Source: an uncultured Campylobacter sp.
Lineage (GTDB): Bacteria; Campylobacterota; Campylobacteria; Campylobacterales; Campylobacteraceae
Direction: 5' to 3'
DNA: 8,355 nt
NCBI RefSeq assembly: GCF_937997595.1
Contig: NZ_CALKTS010000294.1
Coordinates: forward strand, 1-8,355
Below the pieces are notes generated by a model. The model was not told the origin of the DNA. It made no database searches and worked only from the letters and a program-made list of their open reading frames with translations. Positions 1-5,692 of the stretch are shown in pieces. The position numbers and the translations under genes were made by a program. The stretch's first letter is position 1, and each line of letters opens with the position of its first letter.

Positions 1-378
1 GGGCACGTCCGACCAGTCGTCCTCGAAGGATTTTTGCGCAAATTTAGCGTTTTTTACGCCGTAAATTTGAGCGTTCTCGCGGGCGAATTCCAGCATTTTG
101 CGCGAAAAGTCGTAGCCGTAAATTTGATCCACCTTTTCCGCCGCCAGCACGCTTAGCGCGCTCGCGCCGCATGCGAAATCAAGCAGCGTAGAAACGCCAG
201 TAAAATCGACCTTGTCTATAAACTCGCGCGCGTAGGCGCTTTTCATCACGCCCTCGTTGAAGCTCGGCGCCTTTTTGTCCCAATGCTCGGCTAGTTTTTT
301 GCCGAACGAGCTTTTTGCCTTTTGCGCCTTATAAAGCGCGTCAAAGTCGATCTCATCGTAGTTTGAAGGTAAAATCAT
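1..378 (-). CDS. Class I SAM-dependent methyltransferase, C-terminus cut off by the window edge
   Basis: This is the N-terminal 126 residues of a probable SAM-dependent methyltransferase that continues beyond base 1. Residues 32-42 (HWDKKAPSFNE) look like the entry segment common in small stand-alone methyltransferases. Motif I is at 66-73 (LDFACGAS), a variant of the usual LDxGCGxG that binds SAM, and an acidic residue at the end of the next strand (YGYD, D90) would hold the ribose hydroxyls. The ATG at 378 has an AGGATAG Shine-Dalgarno just upstream. The substrate cannot be told: the substrate-binding C-terminal half is missing. It lies on the same strand as, but 259 bases beyond, the accessory cassette, so it is probably transcribed separately. 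The fold assignment is fairly secure; the role is unknown. Similar proteins sometimes sit beside FecCD-type transporters, so a link to the uptake system is possible but is inference. Confidence 0.85.
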   Translation of the reverse strand, partial: MILPSNYDEIDFDALYKAQKAKSSFGKKLAEHWDKKAPSFNEGVMKSAYAREFIDKVDFTGVSTLLDFACGASALSVLAAEKVDQIYGYDFSRKMLEFARENAQIYGVKNAKFAQKSFEDDWSDVP

Positions 379-637
379 AACTATCCTTTCTAAAATTTTG
401 CGGGCAGATCGCACCGATTTTTTCGTTAAATTTTAGCGTAAATTTATGCGCATGCTCAAACCTACCTAAATTTCAAACCGCCCGGCAAAAAGTGTTAAGG
501 CAAGCCCACCTCTGTGTATTTTATCCGCTCGAAATTCTTTAAATTTCACCGAACGATCGTAGATAAATCTTAAAAAGCCTGTTCATAAATCAAAATGCTC
601 GCGCTTGCTCGCTCCGCTTTTAAATCACCGCTCAAAT
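379..637. other. Intergenic gap between the 153-aa gene and the methyltransferase
   Basis: No ORF of useful length is seen on either strand. The gap contains a possible -10 element for the methyltransferase (TAAAAT on the minus strand, 430-435, about 50 bases before the ATG) without a clear extended -10. It also contains a short inverted repeat, GAAATT/AATTTC, near 534-547. I see no clear terminator after the 153-aa gene. Confidence 0.4.
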
Positions 638-1099
638 TTATTGCAAAGCCTCCAATCTAGCCGCTATCACCTTTTGCATCGCTTGATTTTTCTTGTTTTT
701 GGCTAAAATTTGCAGCCTCCTTTTGCCGATGCGCTTGTCGGCGGCCTTTAGGATATTCGCAAGCCCCCATTCGTCGGCACCAAAGTGCTTTGCAAACAGC
801 TCCTCTTTGGGCGTGTCGATATATTCGCGTATAAGCTCGCCGATGTCGCTTATGTCGTTACCATACGGATAAATTTTTGTTAGAGCGCTCCGTGCTAAGC
901 TTTTTACGCCGCCGCTTTTTAGCATGAAATCCTTCGGGTAATCAAAAATAATCTCGCCCGCAAGCGTGATAAAATATCGCGGCAAATCCGTGCTGCCGCG
1001 TCTGCTTTGCATCCTATAAACCGTGCAGCGAAGCTTAAAATCAATGCTTTCATCTACGCGTTCGTAAAGTTGTTTTGCAAGCTTGCTCCAGCGTTTCAT
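638..1099 (-). CDS. 153-aa hypothetical protein, SF0329-like
   Basis: This small soluble protein has no signal peptide or membrane segment. Its opening (MKRWSKL, followed by a long helix and a strand-rich region reading YFITLAGEIIFDYPKDF at 42-58) resembles the uncharacterised SF0329 family, whose members begin with a similar xxWSKL stretch and have an ITxxGKE-type segment. That match is from memory and is tentative. The C-terminal third is helical and rich in Lys and Arg (ADKRIGKRRLQILAKNKK, 119-136). The ATG at 1099 has a strong AAGGGGG Shine-Dalgarno. The ATG overlaps the TGA of the 49-aa ORF upstream (ATGA), which suggests translational coupling and membership of the same transcript as the genes at 1096-2439. 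It is the last gene of that cassette. No function is assigned. Confidence 0.8.
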   Translation of the reverse strand: MKRWSKLAKQLYERVDESIDFKLRCTVYRMQSRRGSTDLPRYFITLAGEIIFDYPKDFMLKSGGVKSLARSALTKIYPYGNDISDIGELIREYIDTPKEELFAKHFGADEWGLANILKAADKRIGKRRLQILAKNKKNQAMQKVIAARLEALQ

Positions 1100-1245
1100 T
1101 TTGCCCCCTTATCTATTTGTCGCCTCTTGCGGTTTCGCGCGTAGCTTTTGCCGCCCTTTGCGATGATCGCGCCTGAAATCTCCGCGCCTTTTCTATTTTT
1201 TTGCAAATCTGCTTCGTAAATCTGCCGCGCTAAACGGTCTCCCAA
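1096..1245 (-). CDS. 49-aa basic small protein with TTG start, unrecognised
   Basis: This short ORF fills the gap between the 177-aa and 153-aa genes. The frame is closed by a TAG at 1251-1249, so the only usable start is the TTG at 1245, with GGAG eight bases upstream. The product begins MGDRLARQIYEADLQ, is strongly basic (about 14 Lys/Arg against 5 Asp/Glu) and contains EISGAIIAKGGKSYARNRKRR. It overlaps the end of the 177-aa gene by 16 bases and shares ATGA with the start of the 153-aa gene, the kind of packing expected inside an operon. In favour of a real gene are this packing, the ribosome site and ordinary codon use. Against it are the short length, the rare start and no recognised family. 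It could instead be the frameshifted tail of the 177-aa gene, since it lies in that gene's -1 frame. Confidence 0.4.
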   Translation of the reverse strand: MGDRLARQIYEADLQKNRKGAEISGAIIAKGGKSYARNRKRRQIDKGAK

Positions 1246-1763
1246 AATCTAGACTCCGTCTTGATCGCGTCTCGGTTTTTCTCGCGTAAAATTTGTAAAA
1301 ATTCTTTAAAGCTCGGCTCAAAAATCGAAGCGGCGGGCACAAATTTATACTCGCTCGCGCCGTCTTGCCGGGGCTTGTTCGTGCTGCCGTGTTCAAGCTC
1401 GCTCGCGCCGCTCGCAAAGCGGATCCGCCAAATCCTAGCATGATTTATCCGAATTTTTGTGACTTCAAGCGCTAAAATTTGCTCAAATTTATACCTCGCC
1501 GCGAGCTTCTGTCCGTCAAAAACGTAGATGAAATCCTGATCGAACCAAAGGCTCTCGCACGAGATAAAAAACCGCTCCAGCCAGAACAAAAACGGTCGCA
1601 CGGAAAGCCTTTTTACCGCGCCTGCTTCGCTTATCCCATCTATCGCGGCAAGCCGGTGCTGGTTAAGCTTGCGAGGGTTGCGCCAAAAAAGCGTCCAAGT
1701 AATCCCACCCAGAAGTAAAACGCTAAAAATTACGATTAAAATTTGAATTAAAGCTTCAGCCAT
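1230..1763 (-). CDS. 177-aa hypothetical membrane-anchored protein
   Basis: There is one clear hydrophobic segment at residues 5-27 (LIQILIVIFSVLLLGGITW), followed directly by basic residues (WRNPRKLNQHR). This suggests a single N-terminal anchor with the remainder on the cytoplasmic side. Residues 68-165 look like alternating strands ending in a helix (CESLWFDQDFIYVFDGQ, then KFEQILALEV, IWRIRFASG, and FKEFLQILREKN). That pattern is compatible with a small PH-like beta fold, but this is a guess from pattern, not a family match. The ATG at 1763 lies inside the end of the 227-aa gene (ATGGCTGA, 8-base overlap). An AAGGA sits too far upstream (about 13 bases) to be a good site, so translation is probably coupled to the upstream gene. 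The protein ends at a TAG at 1230. Function unknown. Confidence 0.75.
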   Translation of the reverse strand: MAEALIQILIVIFSVLLLGGITWTLFWRNPRKLNQHRLAAIDGISEAGAVKRLSVRPFLFWLERFFISCESLWFDQDFIYVFDGQKLAARYKFEQILALEVTKIRINHARIWRIRFASGASELEHGSTNKPRQDGASEYKFVPAASIFEPSFKEFLQILREKNRDAIKTESRFWETV

Positions 1764-2439
1764 TTAAAATTCTAAGTCCTTTTATAAATGCAAATTTCGC
1801 CTCCGTATCGCCCACAAACGAACTCCTGCTAAAATCCGCCTCCGCGCCGTTTGCAAGCTCCTCGTAAAGCTTATAAAATCGCCCTTTGTAGGTGCAATCG
1901 CTTAGACAGATGTTGAAAAACGCCTCCGCCGCGTCCTTGCCGCCGAAATAATATACAAAGTAGATCGGGCACAGATCGAAGGCGCTTAGATTTTTGTTAA
2001 ATTTAGCTCCGCGTTGCGTCATAAACTCCACCGCCTTGCGCTTGTCCTCAAAAAGCTCAAAAATAGGCAGCGCGTAGTCCTTGATAGCCGCACTAATCTC
2101 GCAAACGCTGGGCTCAAAGTTAGCGCCCGCGAGCTGCCAGTCGCGAAACTGCCTGCGCGGCGTGAGATAGCTCAGGTGCGATACGAAAACAAGATCGGTC
2201 GAGTAGGACAGCTCCTCTTGCATCAGCTTTTTTAGGCGCTTGCAGTAGATCGCGATCTGCGGCAGGATGCTCACGCTGCCGGCGTAGTTGCGCATACTGG
2301 AGCTAAAATAAATCTCAAATAAAATCTCCTTATCGCTTGCGATCTTCGTTAGTTTTTGCCCCTTTTGCGTGGGCTTGAAGTCCGTAAAATTTGCCGCAAT
2401 CTCGGCGCAGCCGTTTAAAAATATCTCTCGCGGAGTCAT
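1756..2439 (-). CDS. 227-aa hypothetical protein
   Basis: This is a predicted soluble cytoplasmic protein without signal peptide or membrane segment. The N-terminal half (residues 1-75) begins with a helix (REIFLNGCAEIAANF), followed by strands around KLTKIASDKEILFEIYFSSS and VSILPQIAIYCKRLKKL. This layout reminds me of small domains of unknown function such as DUF4304, but I cannot establish it. The C-terminal half is helical and aromatic-rich (FDLCPIYFVYYFGGKDAAEAFF, in two parts between 154 and 176). The ATG at 2439 has a good AAAGGA site seven bases upstream and the gene opens the accessory cassette. Its stop codon overlaps the start of the 177-aa gene by 8 bases. Having no homology call, I leave the function open. 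Small unrelated cassettes of this kind downstream of a conserved operon are often strain-variable. Confidence 0.75.
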   Translation of the reverse strand: MTPREIFLNGCAEIAANFTDFKPTQKGQKLTKIASDKEILFEIYFSSSMRNYAGSVSILPQIAIYCKRLKKLMQEELSYSTDLVFVSHLSYLTPRRQFRDWQLAGANFEPSVCEISAAIKDYALPIFELFEDKRKAVEFMTQRGAKFNKNLSAFDLCPIYFVYYFGGKDAAEAFFNICLSDCTYKGRFYKLYEELANGAEADFSRSSFVGDTEAKFAFIKGLRILNG

Positions 2440-2602
2440 GATTTTCCTTTAAATTTATCGTTTAAATTTAGACCTTTTGCTCGTTAGCAATTCGGTTTAC
2501 CGCTTACGTTACCGCAGTCGCGATCCGCATCTTATCGGCGCGCCGTTTGCCGCCGAAAAGTTATTCTATACGCGCAATTTTACCCCAATTCGGCTAAATT
2601 TA

Positions 2603-2620
2603 ACGGCGCTACGCGCCCGT
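2603..2620 (-). terminator. Possible weak terminator after the ABC ATPase gene
   Basis: Starting six bases after the ATPase stop, the minus strand can fold ACGG-GCG...CGC-CCGT with one bulged base and a three-base loop, followed by TTAAATTT rather than a clean T run. The position is right for a terminator at the end of the uptake operon, but the bulge and the weak T tract leave room for read-through into the cassette downstream. Confidence 0.35.
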
Positions 2621-2625
2621 AAAGT
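2621..2625. other. Intergenic gap 2440-2625, upstream part next to the ATPase stop
   Basis: The 186-base gap between the ATPase stop and the 227-aa gene start holds the hairpin at 2603-2620 and several minus-strand -10-like words (TAAAAT near 2577-2582, TAGAAT near 2563-2568) that could start the accessory cassette. None has a convincing extended -10, so no promoter is annotated. Confidence 0.2.
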
Positions 2626-3372
2626 TTATAATCTATCCTCATATCTTTCGTAGTTTATGCCGTAAATTTTATCGATATTTTCGGCATTTATGAGCTGCTC
2701 ACTGCGCCCGAAAGCTAAAATTTCGCCGTCTTTTATAAATAGCGTCAAATTTGAAACAAATTTCGCGTGGCGCGGATAGTGAGTCGTCTGCACGAAGGTG
2801 TAACCCTCGTCGCCTAGCGCTTTTATCATCTCGAGCAGCCTAATTTGATTGCCAAAGTCCAGCCCGTTGGTCGGCTCGTCCGTAAAGATCACTTTCGCGC
2901 CCTGAACCAGCGTGCGCGCGATGTATGCCAGCTGGCGCTCGCCGCCGCTAACCCTCGTGTAGGGCACATTTTTTAGATGCGCGATACCCATCTTTTCCAG
3001 CGCCTGCTCGGCTAGCTTTTTATCCGCCGCACTAAAGCTAGAAAACAGCGGCGTCCTGCACAGCGCACCCATCAGAGCGACGTCAAAGACGCTGTAGTCA
3101 TAGGACGGAGCGTGCGTCTGTGGCACGTAGGCGACGAGTGAGGCGAGCCCCTTTTTGCCGTAGTCGCGCACGCTTTTGCCGCCGATCAGCACCTCGCCTT
3201 CAAATTTTAAAAATCCGAGCATTATGCGAAGCAGAGTGCTTTTGCCGCTACCGTTGGCGCCCAGGATACTTAGCGTATCACCCGTCGCGACGTCAAAGCT
3301 GATGCCCTTTAGTACGGGCTTGCCCTGGTAGGCAAAGCGTAAATTTCGCACTTCTATCAAATTTTCTCGCAT
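2626..3372 (-). CDS. ABC transporter ATP-binding protein of a metal-chelate uptake system
   Basis: This is the cytoplasmic ATPase that powers the FecCD-type permease encoded just before it. All family motifs are intact (numbered from the ATG at 3372, 248 aa): Walker A GANGSGKST at 38-46, Q-loop glutamine at 85 (VPQTH), signature VSGGE at 141-145 (a variant of LSGGQ), Walker B VIFTDE at 161-166 followed by the D-loop, and the switch histidine at 198 (QTTH). The length is usual for the FecE/BtuD class. The ATG at 3372 overlaps the permease TGA as TGATG, with AGAGGAA upstream. A TTG directly before it (3375) would add one residue but is less likely. Coupling to the permease should fix a near-equal ratio of the two subunits. 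The ligand cannot be deduced from an ATPase. Confidence 0.93.
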   Translation of the reverse strand: MRENLIEVRNLRFAYQGKPVLKGISFDVATGDTLSILGANGSGKSTLLRIMLGFLKFEGEVLIGGKSVRDYGKKGLASLVAYVPQTHAPSYDYSVFDVALMGALCRTPLFSSFSAADKKLAEQALEKMGIAHLKNVPYTRVSGGERQLAYIARTLVQGAKVIFTDEPTNGLDFGNQIRLLEMIKALGDEGYTFVQTTHYPRHAKFVSNLTLFIKDGEILAFGRSEQLINAENIDKIYGINYERYEDRL

Positions 3373-4373
3373 CAAAAGTTCCTCTTGGCGCGGCGAAGCA
3401 CGATGATAAACATCGGGATGCCAAATAGCGAGGTAACGATACCGATAGGAATCTCAAAGGTAAAAATGAGCCGCGAGAAGCTGTCGCAAAAGAGCAAAAA
3501 TACAGCGCCGATCATCGCCGAGCTAGTCAGAACCGCGCGGTTGTCGGCACCGAAGATAAAGCGCGCGATGTGCGGCACGATAAGTCCGATCCAGCCGATG
3601 ATGCCCGCGATCGTCACGCTAAGCGCGCTAACGAAGGTGGCGACTAGGATGATGAAAATTTTAACCCGCGCCGTGTTTACGCCCAGGCTCTTTGCCTCCT
3701 CTTCGCCAAGGCTTAGCGCGTTTAGGTATTTGCCGCTAAGCGCCAGCAGCGAAATGCCCGCGCACATCGGTAAGATCGAAATTTGAATAAAGCTTTTAGA
3801 TGCAAAGCCGAGGCTTCCCATCAAAAAATAGGTGATCGCGGGAAGCGCGTCGTTTGGATCTGCGGCGTATTTTAGCACCGAGAGTAGCGAAGTAAAAAGA
3901 GAGCCGCTGATGACGCCGCCAAGAACTAGCACGATGACGCTACCGCCGCGCGAATACAGCGCCGAAACGCCCAGCGCCACGGCCACGGCAAGAAAGCCGA
4001 AGCCAAAGGTGCTAAGCTGGATGAGATATTCGTTAAATTTGAAAAACATCCCGACCGCCGCGCCAAATCCCGCGCCGCTTAGAACGCCTAGTATCGAGGG
4101 GCTTACGAGCGGGTTAACAAACATCGCCTGATACGCAGCGCCGCTGATCGCAAGGCTCGCGCCGATGAGTACGCAGGCAAGTATGCGCGGCAGGCGAATT
4201 TCAAGCAAGAGCGTGTGCATGACCTCGAAATCTTTTAAGCTTTCGCCTCGCAGCAGCGCCGCAACGTAGCGTGCGTAATCGCCCACGCTAAAGCCGTATT
4301 TGCCCAGCAGCAGCGAGCACGCGACGCAAAGCGCCAGCAGCAGGGCCAAAAACGCAAACGCCCTTTTGCTCAT
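3372..4373 (-). CDS. FecCD-family ABC transporter permease
   Basis: This inner-membrane permease has 333 residues, the usual length for the FecCD/BtuC family (commonly ten helices, working as a homodimer with two ATPases). Hydrophobic segments are spread over the full length, beginning at 5-23. Family landmarks are RLPRIL at 60-65, the conserved GAAYQAMFVNPLVSP stretch at 78-92, the cytoplasmic coupling segment LGEEEAKSLGVN at 222-233 that contacts the ATPase, GIIGWIGLIVPHIAR at 257-271, and the final helix region EIPIGIVTSLFGIPMF at 307-322. The start is the ATG at 4373, ten bases after the binding-protein stop, with an AAAGAAAG ribosome site. The stop overlaps the ATPase start. Only one permease gene is present, which fits a homodimer. 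The family includes siderophore, heme, cobalamin and nickel or cobalt transporters. Confidence 0.93.
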   Translation of the reverse strand: MSKRAFAFLALLLALCVACSLLLGKYGFSVGDYARYVAALLRGESLKDFEVMHTLLLEIRLPRILACVLIGASLAISGAAYQAMFVNPLVSPSILGVLSGAGFGAAVGMFFKFNEYLIQLSTFGFGFLAVAVALGVSALYSRGGSVIVLVLGGVISGSLFTSLLSVLKYAADPNDALPAITYFLMGSLGFASKSFIQISILPMCAGISLLALSGKYLNALSLGEEEAKSLGVNTARVKIFIILVATFVSALSVTIAGIIGWIGLIVPHIARFIFGADNRAVLTSSAMIGAVFLLFCDSFSRLIFTFEIPIGIVTSLFGIPMFIIVLRRAKRNF

Positions 4374-4383
4374 CTTTCTTTAC

Positions 4384-5433
4384 TCACTCGGCGCCCCGTC
4401 CTAGAATTTTATAAATTTGCGCGTCTGTGAGCTCAAGATCCAAAAATAGCTTGTAAAACTCGCGCGTCTCGCGGACCATGTCAAATTTAAACGCTTCGGG
4501 GTAGATTAAATTTACCAGCCATTTTAGCCCCAAAAACCGCATAAATGAAGGCGGGCGATCAAACCACGAAAATGGCTCGCGCGGGATGTAGTAGGCTTTT
4601 TTGTTTTTCACCGCGCCCAGCAGCCGCCACTTCGGATCGTCGTAAATTTTATCAAATAGCTCCTTTTCGTAGATGAGGATGACGTCCGGGTCGTATTTTA
4701 CGAGCTGCTCGAAGCTGATCTTTACGCGCCCGAAGGATTTGGCGTTTGGATCCTCGCTGCACTTATGCACGTTCTGCGCACCGGCTCGCTCGATTAACGC
4801 CCCGTGCCATGAGCCCTCGCACTCGGTGGCTAGCCCATCGCTACCCTGCGCGTAGTAAATTTTTACCTTCTGAAGGTTGTTTTTCTTAATGTACTCCTCG
4901 ATCTGCGCGGTCAAATTTAGCGATTCGCGTGCGTAGTTTATGAGACGTGCGGCGCGCTCCTGCTTGCCCGTCACTTCGCCTAAAATTTCAAACCCGTCCA
5001 GATAATCCTCGAGCTTCGTCGCGCTTAGATAGAGCATCGGCTTTTTGATCGAGCCGAAGACCTCGCTTATCTTTTTGGTGTTGCGCGAGCTTGCGTTTAC
5101 GAGGATGAGACCCGGGTTTAGGCGTAGCAGCATCTCGACGTTTGGAATTTTACCCTGGCCGAAAAAGCCGCCCACGACGGGCTGCTCTTGCACCTCTTTT
5201 TTGACGTAGGGCCGCTCGTAGTCGTTCCATTCGAAATTCGTGCCGCTGATTTTAGCGGGATCAAGCGCGTAAAGCATATATAAAAGCGGCGGCGAACTGG
5301 CGTAAATTTTAGACGGAGTGCCCTGCAACTGCTCTATGTTTTCGCTGTTTTGAGCGATGTAGTCCTTGATCTGCGCCTCGCTCAGAGCAAAAAGCATGCT
5401 CGCGGCGCAGAGAAATAGAAATATTTTTTTCAC
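4384..5433 (-). CDS. Periplasmic metal-chelate binding protein (class III, Peripla_BP_2 type)
   Basis: This is the soluble ligand carrier of the uptake system. Residues 1-20 form a signal peptide with a likely signal peptidase I site (ALSEA-Q). The only early cysteine (C9) is too close to the N-terminus for a normal lipobox, so the protein should be free in the periplasm. The GTG at 5433 has AAGGA seven bases upstream. Two lobes joined by a long helix are expected. Lobe one includes PVVGGFFGQGKIPNVEMLL at 85-103, and lobe two includes IYYAQGSDGLATE at 192-204. Notable residues are C205, H210, H223 and C225 in a short segment and the stretch WFDRPPSFMRFLGLKWL at 290-306. The latter two segments recall a subgroup annotated loosely as iron-complex binding proteins. 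Ferric chelate, nickel or cobalt chelate or cobalamin are all possible; sequence alone does not decide. Confidence 0.9.
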   Translation of the reverse strand: MKKIFLFLCAASMLFALSEAQIKDYIAQNSENIEQLQGTPSKIYASSPPLLYMLYALDPAKISGTNFEWNDYERPYVKKEVQEQPVVGGFFGQGKIPNVEMLLRLNPGLILVNASSRNTKKISEVFGSIKKPMLYLSATKLEDYLDGFEILGEVTGKQERAARLINYARESLNLTAQIEEYIKKNNLQKVKIYYAQGSDGLATECEGSWHGALIERAGAQNVHKCSEDPNAKSFGRVKISFEQLVKYDPDVILIYEKELFDKIYDDPKWRLLGAVKNKKAYYIPREPFSWFDRPPSFMRFLGLKWLVNLIYPEAFKFDMVRETREFYKLFLDLELTDAQIYKILGRGAE

Positions 5434-5464
5434 CGTTTTTCCTTTTAAAATTTTTGATTTTGCA

Positions 5465-5480
5465 AGTATAGCAAAAGAAA
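5465..5480 (-). promoter_or_regulatory. Extended -10 promoter for the binding protein-permease-ATPase operon
   Basis: On the minus strand the sequence reads TTTCTTTTGCTATACT, with -10 TATACT at 5465-5470 and the TG of an extended -10 at 5472-5473, preceded by a T-rich run. This is the typical Campylobacter sigma-70 layout, which relies on a -16 T/TG block rather than a -35 box. Transcription would start near 5457, leaving a leader of about 25 bases that contains the AAGGA ribosome site. The ABC genes can therefore be transcribed independently of the receptor. Confidence 0.55.
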
Positions 5481-5517
5481 TTTTAAAATAGATTTATCTT
5501 CGATAGATGCCTATTTA

Positions 5518-5543
5518 GCCGCTAAATTTTAAAATTTAGCGGC
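5518..5543 (-). terminator. Perfect 26-base palindrome, probable terminator after the receptor gene
   Basis: The two 13-base arms, GCCGCTAAATTTT and its exact complement, meet without a spacer. The GC-rich base of the stem and AT-rich tip resemble an intrinsic terminator, but no T run follows on either strand. It lies about 150 bases after the receptor stop and about 50 upstream of the operon promoter, so it could end receptor transcription, reduce read-through or serve as an operator. Confidence 0.4.
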
Positions 5544-5692
5544 GGTGATTTTAGATTGCTCGGCGCAAAATTTGAGCTTTAAAATTTGAAAAGTTAAATT
5601 TAAAGCAGGCGGGCAGTATGAGATGAAGATCAAAACCGCTCGCCCGCGGAGTTCAATGAAAAGGCAAAATGCCGCCGCCGTTTAAACCTGAA

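Noticed and set aside
590..625. GCTCGC repeats near the end of the 153-aa gene as a terminator
   Set aside because: The copies are direct, not inverted, and do not form a stem followed by a T run.
1193..1441. Minus-strand open frame of 82 codons
   Set aside because: It lies almost wholly inside the 177-aa gene in another frame, has a low-complexity Ala/Arg/Ser product and no good ribosome site.
3385..4131. Plus-strand open frames of 133 and 99 codons
   Set aside because: They are antisense to the clear FecCD permease and their products look like noncoding translation (Ser/Thr/Pro/Ala-rich, no family).
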